Shown: one piece after another, positions 7,799-16,700 of the stretch
Position numbering within the stretch: the first letter of the stretch is position 1
How the letters are laid out: each line of letters starts with the position of its first letter
DNA from: Cloacibacillus sp.
Lineage (GTDB): Bacteria > Synergistota > Synergistia > Synergistales > Synergistaceae
NCBI RefSeq assembly: GCF_020860125.1
Contig: NZ_JAJBUX010000073.1
Span: 1 to 42,572, forward strand
DNA length: 42,572 nucleotides
Direction: 5' to 3'
Notes under the pieces: generated by a model
What the model was told of the DNA's origin: nothing
What the model saw: only the letters and a program-made list of their open reading frames with translations
Databases searched by the model: none
Position numbers and translations under genes: made by a program

Positions 7799-8977
7799 TT
7801 ACTTTTTATAAAACGGCGACATCGCGCGGAGCTTTTCCACTATCTCGGGGAACTTCTCAAGCACGTAGTCGATATCTTCTTTTGTCGTGTCGTGGCTCAT
7901 CGTGAGACGCACCGAACCGTGCGCCGTAGTGTGGTCGAGCCCGGTGGCGAGCAGCACGTAGCTCGCTTCAAGACTGCCGGAGGTGCAGGCTGAGCCGCTG
8001 GAGGCGGCGATGCCCGCCGCGTCGAGCAGAAGCAGCATGCCCTCTCCCTCGATGTATTTGACCGTAAAGCTCGTGTGGAAGGGCAGGCGGGCGTCTCCTG
8101 TAGCTCCCGTGAGATGCGACTCCGGTATCCTTGAAAGGACGCCGTTGATGAAATAGTCGCGCAGCTGCGCGAGCTTCTTGTCATCGCCGCGCTCCAGACG
8201 CTCCTTCGCGATCTCCACCGCCACGCCGAAGCCGACGATCCCGGGAACGTTTTCCGTTCCGGAGCGGAGTCCAAACTCCTGACCGCCGCCGTGGAGTGTC
8301 GGGATCAGCTTGACGCCCCTGCGGACATAGAGCGCGCCGAGCCCCTTCGGGCCGTACATTTTGTGCGCCGCCATCGTCATCATGTCTATTGGCAGCTGCT
8401 CTACGTCGATCTTGATATGTCCCGCCGCCTGCACGCCGTCGACATGGAACATTACGCCGTGCCTGCGGCAGACCTCGCCGAGCTCCTTAACGGGCTGGAT
8501 CGTACCGATCTCGTTGTTGGCGAACATGATCGTCGCCAGTATCGTATCGGGACGGATCGCCGCCTCAAGGTCGGCGGGAGAGACAAATCCCTTGCCGTCG
8601 ACGGGGAGGATCGTATATTCAAAGCCCATCTTACCAAGCCATTTGACGGTGTCGAGGATGGCGTGGTGTTCGATGGAGCTCGTGATTATATGGCTGCCCT
8701 TGCCCTTCTCTTTCAGCGCCCAGGCCGCCCCCTTGATAGCCAGGTTGTCGGCCTCGCTGCCGGCGCCTGTGAAGATGATGTCTGTGGGCTTTGCGTTTAT
8801 CAGCGACGCCACCTGCGCGCGCGCGTTGTCTATAGCCGTGCGCGCCTCGCGCCCGAACTTATGGAGGCTGTTGGGGTTGCCGTACTTCTCGGAGAAATAG
8901 GGAAGCATCGCCTCCGTTACCCTTGGATCTACTTTTGTCGTTGCCGAGTTGTCAAGATATACTTCACGTGGTGCCAT
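7799..8977 (-). CDS. nifS: Cysteine desulfurase NifS
   Basis: A 392-aa PLP enzyme that takes sulfur from L-cysteine, giving alanine and a protein persulfide. The PLP lysine is K206 in AAHKMYGPKG, and the persulfide cysteine is C331 in SSGSACTSG, in the long mobile loop typical of group I (NifS/IscS). The start YLDNSATTK is the classical N-terminus. GAGGTGA precedes the ATG by about 8 nt. It lies between the Rrf2 regulator and nifU, in the order rrf2-nifS-nifU-MOSC. The absence of iscA, hscBA and fdx points to the compact anaerobe-type system. Confidence 0.95.
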   Translation of the reverse strand: MAPREVYLDNSATTKVDPRVTEAMLPYFSEKYGNPNSLHKFGREARTAIDNARAQVASLINAKPTDIIFTGAGSEADNLAIKGAAWALKEKGKGSHIITSSIEHHAILDTVKWLGKMGFEYTILPVDGKGFVSPADLEAAIRPDTILATIMFANNEIGTIQPVKELGEVCRRHGVMFHVDGVQAAGHIKIDVEQLPIDMMTMAAHKMYGPKGLGALYVRRGVKLIPTLHGGGQEFGLRSGTENVPGIVGFGVAVEIAKERLERGDDKKLAQLRDYFINGVLSRIPESHLTGATGDARLPFHTSFTVKYIEGEGMLLLLDAAGIAASSGSACTSGSLEASYVLLATGLDHTTAHGSVRLTMSHDTTKEDIDYVLEKFPEIVEKLRAMSPFYKK

Positions 8978-8997
8978 GCCAGTTCACCTCATAGAAT

Positions 8998-9456
8998 TTA
9001 ATTTTTATTCTTCTTGCCGCACCAGCAGTCCGGCCGGTGGCAGCTGTTATCCGACTGATTGACGAGGTCCTGAAAGGTGGTGCCGTCGTAGACGGCCTCA
9101 AGTGCCTCGCGCGCTTTGTCCCAGAGCGGCCGGAAGACGCAGTCCTCGTATAGCGAACAGTCGTCGTCCATGCGCGTCCCGCACTCCACAGGGCCGAGAG
9201 GACCCTGAATGAAGCGTATCACCTCGCCGACCGTTATCGCATCGGCAGGCTTCGCAAGAAAATATCCGCCATCCTTGCCGCGCGCGGAGTCTACTACACC
9301 GGCGCTTTTCAGACTGCTCAGAATATTTTCAAGAAAGCGAACGGGAATATTCTGCGCCTCGGCGACGGCGCCGATCTTGCAGGGGCCGTCTGTCTGACGG
9401 CGCGCAAGTTCATATATCGCTCTCAGTGCGTATTGACATTTTTGTGTGATCGCCAT
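8998..9456 (-). CDS. Rrf2-family (IscR-like) transcriptional regulator
   Basis: A 152-aa winged-helix regulator. The N-terminal half has the Rrf2 helix-turn-helix (IGAVAEAQNIPVRFLENIL) and wing (ARGKDGGYFLAKP). The IscR-type cluster cysteines are at C92, C100 and C106, with spacing slightly different from the classical C92-C98-C104. A further Cys/His group (CHRPDCWC) sits near the C-terminus. I chose the ATG at 9456 because GGTGAGG lies 5 nt before it; an in-frame upstream start at 9477 is poorer. It heads the nifS operon and probably senses Fe-S status and represses its own promoter, where a palindrome sits at the predicted start point. Confidence 0.9.
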   Translation of the reverse strand: MAITQKCQYALRAIYELARRQTDGPCKIGAVAEAQNIPVRFLENILSSLKSAGVVDSARGKDGGYFLAKPADAITVGEVIRFIQGPLGPVECGTRMDDDCSLYEDCVFRPLWDKAREALEAVYDGTTFQDLVNQSDNSCHRPDCWCGKKNKN

Positions 9457-9472
9457 AATCCTCACCTTCTCT

Positions 9473-9514
9473 ACCAACTTGGTGTAGATTACAATGCCCT
9501 GATATATTTGTCAA
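9473..9514 (-). promoter_or_regulatory. Promoter and candidate operator of the rrf2-nifS-nifU operon
   Basis: On the minus strand, TTGACA (9514-9509) and TAATCT (9491-9486) are separated by 17 nt. The palindrome ACCAACTTGGT (9473-9483) lies at the predicted transcription start, where a bound repressor would block the polymerase. Assignment of the palindrome to the Rrf2 protein is inference. Confidence 0.6.
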
Positions 9515-9618
9515 GAGCGGAGAGGGCGATTCTCGGGTAATTTTTTCTCTTTGCCCTGCCGCCGGGTATCTCCCGATGCCGTATAATATAGACGAAAACT
9601 TTTGAAGGGGCTGTTTCG

Positions 9619-9894
9619 ATGAAACTTGTCACGATAAGGAACAATGGAAAGGAAGTCGCCGCGGTGGTTATCGAACGCGGTTTTGTGAGGATAGATACGC
9701 TTAACGAGGAAAAACGTTCCGACTGGCCGGAGAGGCTGGAAGAGCTTGTCTCCGGCGGGCATGCGGAGCTGCTCAACCGCTGGTATCTTGCTGGCGGCAG
9801 GACGATCCTTGAGAATATCAGCCGTAAGCTGATAGTGACGCCGGAGGCGGCGGAGGTCATCGGCGAGGTCTATAAGACTGCCGACGAGGATTAG
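9619..9894 (+). CDS. Small protein resembling the N-terminal domain of FAH-family hydrolases
   Basis: A 91-aa soluble protein with a good ribosome site (GAAGGGG, 8 nt before ATG). The beginning (MKLVTIRNNGKEVAAVV) and following strand pattern resemble the small N-terminal domain found before the catalytic part of fumarylacetoacetate-hydrolase-like enzymes. The catalytic domain is absent and a terminator follows directly, so it is either a free-standing domain or an unrelated small protein. TATAAT at 9582-9587 could be its -10 box, though no good -35 is seen. It is divergent from the Rrf2 operon. No function is assigned. Confidence 0.6.
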   Translation: MKLVTIRNNGKEVAAVVIERGFVRIDTLNEEKRSDWPERLEELVSGGHAELLNRWYLAGGRTILENISRKLIVTPEAAEVIGEVYKTADED

Positions 9895-9907
9895 AAGGGA
9901 GAACTGC

Positions 9908-9939
9908 GGAGGCGGTGACGGGGCCGCCGCTCCTTTTTT
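9908..9939 (+). terminator. Intrinsic terminator after the 91-aa protein gene
   Basis: GGAGGCGG pairs with CCGCCGCTCC, with a 2-nt bulge in the distal arm, followed by a run of six T. It lies about 15 nt after the stop codon at 9894. Confidence 0.65.
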
Positions 9940-10080
9940 ATCCGTTATCGCGGCCTGTTCCACGATTAGGCGAAATGGCCGTTTTTGCGGTAGGCAAAGA
10001 GCCGGAGCGCAATATTTTATCGGTGCTAGGATTATCGGCAAATACAGTCATTATATCCAAAGGGAAGAGGGTATAGAGTA

Positions 10081-10749
10081 ATGGGAGAGAAAAAAATTAC
10101 CATATTGAAGGACGGTCCCTACGAGGTGACGGGCGGCGTGCCCCTCAATGAGATGAGGATCGTTCCCAACGAGCGCGGAGAGTCCGTGGCCTGGATGAAG
10201 ACAAGGGAATATCCGCCGCAGGAGAGCTACCATCTCTGCCGCTGCGGCCATTCAAAAAACAGGCCCTTCTGTGACGGCACGCACGCAAAGATACATTTCG
10301 ACGGTACGGAGACGGCGGAAAATATCCCCTACGACGAGTCCTGCGAGATATATGAGGGCGACGGGATGACGCTGATGGATAAGAGGGAGCTCTGCGCCTT
10401 CGCGCGTTTCTGCGACCCCAACGGACAGGTGTGGGGGCTAATAGAGGACCGGAAAAACGCGGATCTCGCCGTTGAAGAGGCCTGTAACTGTCCCGCGGGG
10501 CGGCTTACGGTCGTGATAGACGGTGAGAAGGCCGAGGCGGAGCTTCCGCAGGAGATATCGCTTATAGATGACCACCCGAAGGGCAAACGCGGCCCCATAT
10601 GGGTGAGGGGCGGCATTCCTATCATCGGTTCCGACGGCACGCGGTACGAGGTGAGAAACAGGGTGACGCTCTGCCGCTGCGGGCAGTCGCGCAACAAACC
10701 CTTCTGTGACGCCTCGCATATGACCGACCCTGAATCCGACGAGGATTAA
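10081..10749 (+). CDS. Two-CDGSH iron-sulfur protein with central mono-cluster domain
   Basis: A 222-aa soluble protein. Two CDGSH-type [2Fe-2S] sites are visible: C53-C55-C64-H68 (ending PFCDGTH) and C198-C200-C209-H213 (ending PFCDASH, with the usual Gly replaced by Ala). Each has the three-Cys, one-His ligand set of mitoNEET-like clusters. The middle part contains DKRELCAFARFCD and EEACNCPAGRL, a Cys pattern typical of the divergent 4Fe-4S mono-cluster (Fer4_19) domain. Such proteins are thought to transfer electrons or clusters; no partner is encoded next to it. An AGAGGG ribosome site precedes the ATG, and a terminator at 10787 ends the unit. Confidence 0.9.
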   Translation: MGEKKITILKDGPYEVTGGVPLNEMRIVPNERGESVAWMKTREYPPQESYHLCRCGHSKNRPFCDGTHAKIHFDGTETAENIPYDESCEIYEGDGMTLMDKRELCAFARFCDPNGQVWGLIEDRKNADLAVEEACNCPAGRLTVVIDGEKAEAELPQEISLIDDHPKGKRGPIWVRGGIPIIGSDGTRYEVRNRVTLCRCGQSRNKPFCDASHMTDPESDED

Positions 10750-10786
10750 GAGCCTTGATAGAGAGGGCCTGAGCGCATAAAAATAG

Positions 10787-10815
10787 AAAAGCCCGCTCAA
10801 TGAGAGCGGGCTTTT
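10787..10815. terminator. Bidirectional terminator between the CDGSH gene and glgC
   Basis: A perfect 12-bp stem (AAAAGCCCGCTC at 10787-10798 with 10804-10815) closes a 5-nt loop, with A- and T-tracts at either end. It lies between two convergent genes and can serve both. Confidence 0.88.
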
Positions 10816-10834
10816 CTGTATCTTTTAGTAGTTC

Positions 10835-12136
10835 TTAGAAGCCGGAGCCGTCGGTAGCGAACATGTTTTCGTAGGAGCCGGGGATCTGGAGTTTTTTGCG
10901 CAGCTGTATCTTCGGCATGCCGACGACGACGAGTCCCGACGAGGGGTCCACATGATAACGTTCGGCGTCAGCCTCTGGGTCGAAGCCTATTGAGGTGCCG
11001 TCCGGTATTACGTTATACGCGTCGACGATCACGCGGCGCAGACGGCAGTTTTCACCGATATGGACGTTCTGCCCGATGATCGTCTCTTCGATTACGGAGC
11101 CGGAGTTTATCACGCAGTTGCGCGAGAGCACGCTCTTGCGCACATACGCGCCAAGCACGCGGCTCGCCTCTGCACGGAGGCATCCGTCCACCGAGCAGGA
11201 GTGGTCGTTGGCGGGGTAGGTGAATCCCGGCGGATCCGAATAGGATACGGTTCTGATGGGCCACTGCTGGTTGTAGAGCGAGAGCGCCGAGGGGTGGCGC
11301 AGCAGGTCCATGTGCGCCTCCCAGTAGGCCTTGATGCTTCCCACGTCCTTCCAATAGGGGCGGTCGTCGCCGGGCAGTTTGTTGGTCGAAAAGTCGTAGG
11401 CCATGAGCTTGTAGCCCTTGAAGAGCATCGGCAGGATGTCGCGCCCGAAGTCGTGGGTGCTGTCCTTGCGCTCGTTGTCTGAGAGGACCGATTCTTCGAG
11501 GATCTCGCGCTCAAAGATGTAGTTGCCCATGGAGACGAAGCTGTAGCCGGGGCGTCCGGGAATCTCGGGGGGAACGGCGGGCTTCTCCACGAAATCTATG
11601 ATGCGTCCCTCCGTGTCTGTCGCTATGCAGCCGAACTGGCTCGCCTCCGAGGAGGGGACGACGTAGGCCGCCACGGTGATGTCAGCGTTGTTGTCCATGT
11701 GATACGCCAGCATCTGCTCAACATCCATCTTGTAGATGTGGTCCGCGGCGAAGATGCAGATGCAGTCAGCGTCAAATAGCGTCACAAGGTGCATATTCTG
11801 AAAGATCGCGTCCGCCGTGCCTTCATACCAGCGTTCGCCGTCCCACATCTGCGCGGGGACGACATTGACGAAGAAGTCACGGCCGCGCAGCGCGCTCCCG
11901 AACTGCCAGCCCTTGCCGATATGCTCATGGAGCGACTGGCTCTTGAACTGAATGAGGCAGTAGATTGAAAAGAGCCCGCTGTTTACCATATTAGAGAGGG
12001 CGAAATCTATGATGCGGTATTTTGCGGCGAAGGGAACGGCCGGCTTAGCCCGATACCTTGTCAAAGGCATCAGGCGCTCGCCCTTTCCTCCTGCAAGGAC
12101 CATTCCCAGTACGCGCCCATATTTTCCGTGAATCAT
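10835..12136 (-). CDS. glgC: Glucose-1-phosphate adenylyltransferase
   Basis: A 433-aa enzyme that makes ADP-glucose from glucose-1-phosphate and ATP, the committed step of bacterial glycogen synthesis. The nucleotide-binding start is GMVLAGGKGERLMPLT, followed by RAKPAVPFAAKYRIIDF, the YEGTADAIFQN segment and FVEKP. The C-terminal third has the left-handed beta-helix repeats expected for allosteric regulation. A strong ribosome site (AAGGAGG, 8 nt) precedes the ATG. It is the last gene of the glycogen cluster, 104 nt after glgA, with its own candidate promoter inside that gap (12204-12240). Confidence 0.95.
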   Translation of the reverse strand: MIHGKYGRVLGMVLAGGKGERLMPLTRYRAKPAVPFAAKYRIIDFALSNMVNSGLFSIYCLIQFKSQSLHEHIGKGWQFGSALRGRDFFVNVVPAQMWDGERWYEGTADAIFQNMHLVTLFDADCICIFAADHIYKMDVEQMLAYHMDNNADITVAAYVVPSSEASQFGCIATDTEGRIIDFVEKPAVPPEIPGRPGYSFVSMGNYIFEREILEESVLSDNERKDSTHDFGRDILPMLFKGYKLMAYDFSTNKLPGDDRPYWKDVGSIKAYWEAHMDLLRHPSALSLYNQQWPIRTVSYSDPPGFTYPANDHSCSVDGCLRAEASRVLGAYVRKSVLSRNCVINSGSVIEETIIGQNVHIGENCRLRRVIVDAYNVIPDGTSIGFDPEADAERYHVDPSSGLVVVGMPKIQLRKKLQIPGSYENMFATDGSGF

Positions 12137-12203
12137 AAAGATGACCTCCTTTTCAAAGGATTACGACTATGAAACTAGTTCTTATTGCCAGCGCCTATCT
12201 TAT

Positions 12204-12240
12204 TAGACGTTATTATAGTCCATTTAAATATAAACGTCTA
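12204..12240 (-). promoter_or_regulatory. Candidate glgC promoter framed by an inverted repeat
   Basis: TAGACGTT (12204-12211) and AACGTCTA (12233-12240) are perfect 8-bp inverted arms 21 nt apart. On the minus strand the far arm holds a possible -35 (TAGACG) and TATAAT follows after 17 nt (12217-12212), just before the near arm. The arrangement looks like an operator around a promoter. A hairpin role in RNA is also possible, since the far arm abuts the glgA stop. Confidence 0.45.
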
Positions 12241-13722
12241 TTAATCGGCGGTGATGACATCCCTGTACAGCGCCGCATATTCCTTCGCCGACGCGTTCCA
12301 GGAGAAGTCCTCCTTCATCGCGTTTCTTACGATTCTGTTCCATCGTTCGGGCTCCTCTTTTGCCGTGAGGGCGCGGTTGAGCGCCGCTTCCAGCTCGGAG
12401 ATGCTGTAGTCGGCAAAGAGAAAACCGGTGCCGTCAGGCGAACTGTCAGCGTCGATGACGGTGTCGGCGAGGCCGCCGGTGGCGCGCGCCACCGGAACTG
12501 TGCCGTAGGCGAAGGCGATGAGCTGTGAAAGGCCGCAGGGCTCAAATAGGGAGGGCATCAGCAGGATGTCTCCCGCGGCGTAGGCTAGATGCGCCCTCTC
12601 CTCGCTGAAGGCCGTCACCGTGCGTACCGATGCGGAGTGAGCTGTCTCGAAGTCCGCGAGCTTCCTGTTGTAAAACTCATTGCCGGAGCCGATGATGAGG
12701 GCGTATATCTTATCGGGCATGAAGCGTTCCAATGCCTCGAGCATGATGTCGACGCCCTTCTGCTCGGTGAGGCGTCCGACGAAGATTATCAGAGGCCGTC
12801 CGTCGTCGTCCCAGCCGAAGCTCTCCATCAGCGCGCGGCGGCAGACCTTCTTGCCGTCGCGGCGGCTTATATCGTAGTGGGCCGGCAGCAGCGGGTCCTT
12901 GTGCGGGTTCCAAACGTCATAGTCGATGCCGTTCAGGATGCCGCGCAGCTTGCCCTTGTTTGTGGACATAACGCCGTCAAGGCCGAAGCCGCCGTCATGC
13001 GTCTGGATATCCCACGAATAGCTGGGGCTCACCGTTGTAATGGCCTCAGAGGTATTTATCGCGCCCTTCATAAGGTTGACTAGGCCGTAGAATTCAAGCG
13101 AGATGGGGTCAAGCGCGGAGAAGGAGTCCGGAATAAAGCCCCAGCCGTTGAGGCACTCCTGCTGGAAGAGACCCTGATGCGCCATGTTGTGTATCGTATA
13201 GACGGTGTCGAAGTCTCCGGCCATGGAGGCGTAGTGGCGGTGCCAGCGCAGGGCGCTGGGGATGATCGCCGTCGGCCAGTCGTGCGCATGGATGATCTGC
13301 GGCTTCCAGCGCGCGGCGCGGGAGAGTTCGAAGGCCGCGTAGGAGAGAAATATCATCGGCTCGGCGGTCGCGGCGCGCATCTCCTCGGGATAGATATTTT
13401 CGTTGTCGAAGAGCTCGTCGTTTTCGAGGATATATATCGGCAGCCCGTCGATGCTGGCGCGCCAGAGCTTCGCGGAGAGCGAGCGCCAGTTGAGCGCGAC
13501 GGAGACCGTGCCCAGCGGGCGGCTTGGAAGCGCGGAGAGCTCCCGCGCCCTGTCGAGCACGCCGGGCCAGCCCGGCATCAGCACGCGCGCGTCGATGCCG
13601 TTTTTGCGCAGCGCCTTTGGCAGCGAACCGGCCACGTCTCCGAGGCCCCCCTTTTTAGCGAGGGGAGCGCATTCCGGCGACACGTGCAGTATCTTTAGTA
13701 CAAACTCGTTTTCCCTTTCCAT
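12241..13722 (-). CDS. glgA: Glycogen synthase (ADP-glucose type, GT5)
   Basis: A 493-aa glycosyltransferase that transfers glucose from ADP-glucose to the growing alpha-1,4-glucan. The ADP-glucose-binding loop KKGGLGDVAGSLPKAL is near the N-terminus. The acceptor-side HAHDWPTA, TIHNMAHQG and YSWDIQT segments and the donor-side FVGRLTEQKG and LFEPCGLSQL motifs follow. I chose the ATG at 13722 because it starts 1 nt beyond the TAA of the upstream gene and gives an N-terminus close to that of known GlgA. A GTG at 13761 is a longer alternative. Translational coupling with the phosphorylase fusion is likely. Confidence 0.94.
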   Translation of the reverse strand: MERENEFVLKILHVSPECAPLAKKGGLGDVAGSLPKALRKNGIDARVLMPGWPGVLDRARELSALPSRPLGTVSVALNWRSLSAKLWRASIDGLPIYILENDELFDNENIYPEEMRAATAEPMIFLSYAAFELSRAARWKPQIIHAHDWPTAIIPSALRWHRHYASMAGDFDTVYTIHNMAHQGLFQQECLNGWGFIPDSFSALDPISLEFYGLVNLMKGAINTSEAITTVSPSYSWDIQTHDGGFGLDGVMSTNKGKLRGILNGIDYDVWNPHKDPLLPAHYDISRRDGKKVCRRALMESFGWDDDGRPLIIFVGRLTEQKGVDIMLEALERFMPDKIYALIIGSGNEFYNRKLADFETAHSASVRTVTAFSEERAHLAYAAGDILLMPSLFEPCGLSQLIAFAYGTVPVARATGGLADTVIDADSSPDGTGFLFADYSISELEAALNRALTAKEEPERWNRIVRNAMKEDFSWNASAKEYAALYRDVITAD

Positions 13723-13723
13723 T

Positions 13724-16700
13724 TTAATGTCCGCGGAATACGGTACCATAAGCCTTTTCACAATACTCGTGCACCACCCTGTGTGTATTGAAGTAGCTTG
13801 CGTTCACTGCGATTGCGAATTTCATCATGCTTATCCACCTCTTACGGTCGGTGTAATAGGCGGGAATGATCTTCTCTTCAAGTTTATTATAGAGATCGAC
13901 GGCGTCCTCAGCCTCGTTATACTCCACCATTCCGTTTTCATTAGGTTCCGGCCCGATCGCCCAGCCGGTCTTGCCCTCTATGCAGCCCTCTATCCACCAG
14001 CCGTCAAGAACGGAAAAGTTCATGACGCCGTTGTGGACGCACTTCATGCCGCTTGTGCCGGAGGCCTCGCGCGGACGTATCGGCGTGTTGAGCCAGATGT
14101 CCACGCCCGAGGTGATGAACTTAGCTGGGCCCATGTTGTAGTTTTCGATGAAGACTACGGGAAGCTCCGCGCCGAGCTCCCGCGCGATGTTGTTTATCTT
14201 CTGGAGGATGTCCTTCCCCGGTTCGTCGTGGGGATGCGCCTTGCCGGAGAAGATGAACTGCACTTTGCCTTTGCCGATCTCCACGAGCCGCCTGATGTCG
14301 GAGAAGACGAGGTCCGCCCGCTTGTAGGTCGCGGCGCGGCGCGCAAAGCCGATCGTCAGCACGTCGGGTTCCAGCTGCTGTCCCGTCTCTTCGAGAACGA
14401 AGGCGAGCAGCTTCATCTTCGCCGCCTGGTGGGCGTTCCACAGCTCTTCGTCTGGGATGTGCAGCGCCTGCATCAGCCGCGAGGGATCATTGCGCCATCC
14501 GGGGATATATGTGTCATAAAGTTTTGTGAAGCTCGGCGAGGTCCAGGTCGTCGAGTGGACGCCGTTCGTGATCCAGTCTATCGATTCGTCGCCGAACATC
14601 GCGCGGCTTACAAGCGCGTGTTTATGCGAGACGCCGTTGACGTAGCGGGAGAGCTTCAGCGCCAGATCGGTCATTGAAAGGCCGTTGCCGCCGACGTGCT
14701 GGCGCAGTATCTGAGCGACGTCGCCGTCCATCACCTCGTCGATGAGGTCGTAGGAGAAGAAGTCGTGTCCCGCCGCCACCGGCGTATGCGTCGTGAAGAT
14801 AACCTGATTCTTGACCTTTTCGATATCGCCGTAGCCCTGTTCACGCAGCAGCTCGAGCGTGAGGAAACCCGCGTGTCCCTCGTTGAGGTGGAAGGTCGAG
14901 ATGTTGCGGTAACCCATGTCGCGCAGCAGGCGCAGGCCGCCGATGCCGAGGATAAGCTCCTGACAGAGGCGGTACTTGTTGTCACCGCCGTATAGCTCGG
15001 CGGTGAGCTGCCTGTCCTCGGGAGAATTTTCGGGCAGGTCTGTGTCGATGAAATAAATCGGCAGCGGGTGCTCCGTCTGGCCGACAAGCATATAACACCA
15101 TGCTCCGATGGTCACTGGGTGTCCGTTCATCGTGATCGTCACGCGGTTTGGCAGCTGCGTCATAAAGTCACGCGGATTCCAGTCCACGGGATACTCCGTC
15201 TGCCGTCCCTCTTTATTGATCTTCTGCGCGAAGTAGCCCTTTTTATAGAGCAGCGTCATCGCCACCATCGGCACCCCGAGGTCGGCGGAGCTCTTTAAAA
15301 TATCCCCCGCGAGTACGCCGAGGCCGCCAGAATAGGTCGGTATCTCGGGCATAAGCGCGATCTCCATTGAGAAATAGGCGGTATTTCTAAAGGCTGGGTC
15401 GTGCTCGAGCGTCGCGAGCAGTGAACTTGCAAGATTTGTTCCATAGTTCATTCCGTTCATCTTCTCCAATCCGTCTGTATTTTTTTCACTGGCTGCTTCC
15501 ATGTCAAGATGTTTTTGCATACGCGGCATGATATCGCGTACCGCCACCGCGGCGGCGTTTGGACGTTCCTTAGTATTGCCGCGCGCTTTTTTTAGATCTT
15601 CGAGCAGCGGTTTGATGAATGCTCTGCCGGAGGCCGCTTCCGCAAGCTGTGCCGCGCGGAGGGCGTAGGAGATGATCTGCTTCGTCTCGACGCCGGAGAC
15701 GTCGTTGAAGAACCAGGCGCACGAAGTGTATGTGAACATCCGCATACGCTCCATCTCGATCAGGTCTGTGATCCTGCCGGATATCTCCTCCGAGATATCG
15801 CCGAACCTTTCGGTCGTAAAGGCCCTCCTGCGCGCGTCGGCCTCTTCCTCGCTGAGCGTGAGCCCGCATTCGTATAGTTCGACAGCTTCGTTGCGCAGCT
15901 GCCAGGGATCGCCGTAGGGCGATATCTTTTCCTCGAAGAGCTCGTCGACGGCGGCGGAGAGATTGTCAAAGGCCTCCCGCAGCGGTCCGCGCCATTCCTG
16001 GTTCCAGCCGGGCTCTCCGCCCGTATGGCAGCCGCAGTTGCTGCGCCAGCGTTCGATGCCGTGGGCGCAGGACCAGGAGGTATTTTCCTCGATCAGGCAG
16101 CTTGCCGTGGGCGGGTGTTTTTCAAGGAACTCTTCGATAGATGGCAGATTTATCCTCTCGTCCAGCTCCATCTGCTCAAACATCCGCGCGAGGGCCATCT
16201 CGCCGAACTTGTGATGATGTCCGTAGCTTTCGCCGTCGGTCGCGGTCACAAGGATGCGATCCTCCCCCTCCGCCGCGGCGCGCACCGTGGCCTCTTTAAA
16301 CAGGTCGCCGTTATCGAGGAGCCCGCCGAAGGCGATGCCCTGCGCCAGTCCTGCATGGTAGAAGATTATCGTTATCGAACGTCCCGAGGGAAGCTCGCAG
16401 CGGTAGGGACGCGTTACGTCAAGGTTCGCCCCTCTGGAGGTGAGGACGGGGCTTGAATCGATGATCACCGCCCTGCACTGGTGCGGGGCGAGGATCGTAA
16501 ACTCGACGCCGCACGCGGCGAGCGTCTCAAGCGTGGGGATGTCGACGGCCGTCTCCGGCAGCCACATGCCCTTGGGCGCGCGTCCGAAGCGGTATTTGAA
16601 GTCCTCCATGCCCCATACGGTCTGCGTAAGTTTATCCCGTTCCGAGGCTAACGGCATGATTATATGGTTATAGGCCTGGGCGATCGCTCTCGACTGTGAT

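Noticed and set aside
6797..7993. 398-codon plus-strand frame over MOSC, nifU and the nifS end
   Set aside because: It spans three clear minus-strand genes and has no recognisable domain.
13403..14677. Long plus-strand open frame over glgA and the phosphorylase
   Set aside because: Both genes beneath it are certain and conserved; no motif or start signal supports the antisense frame.
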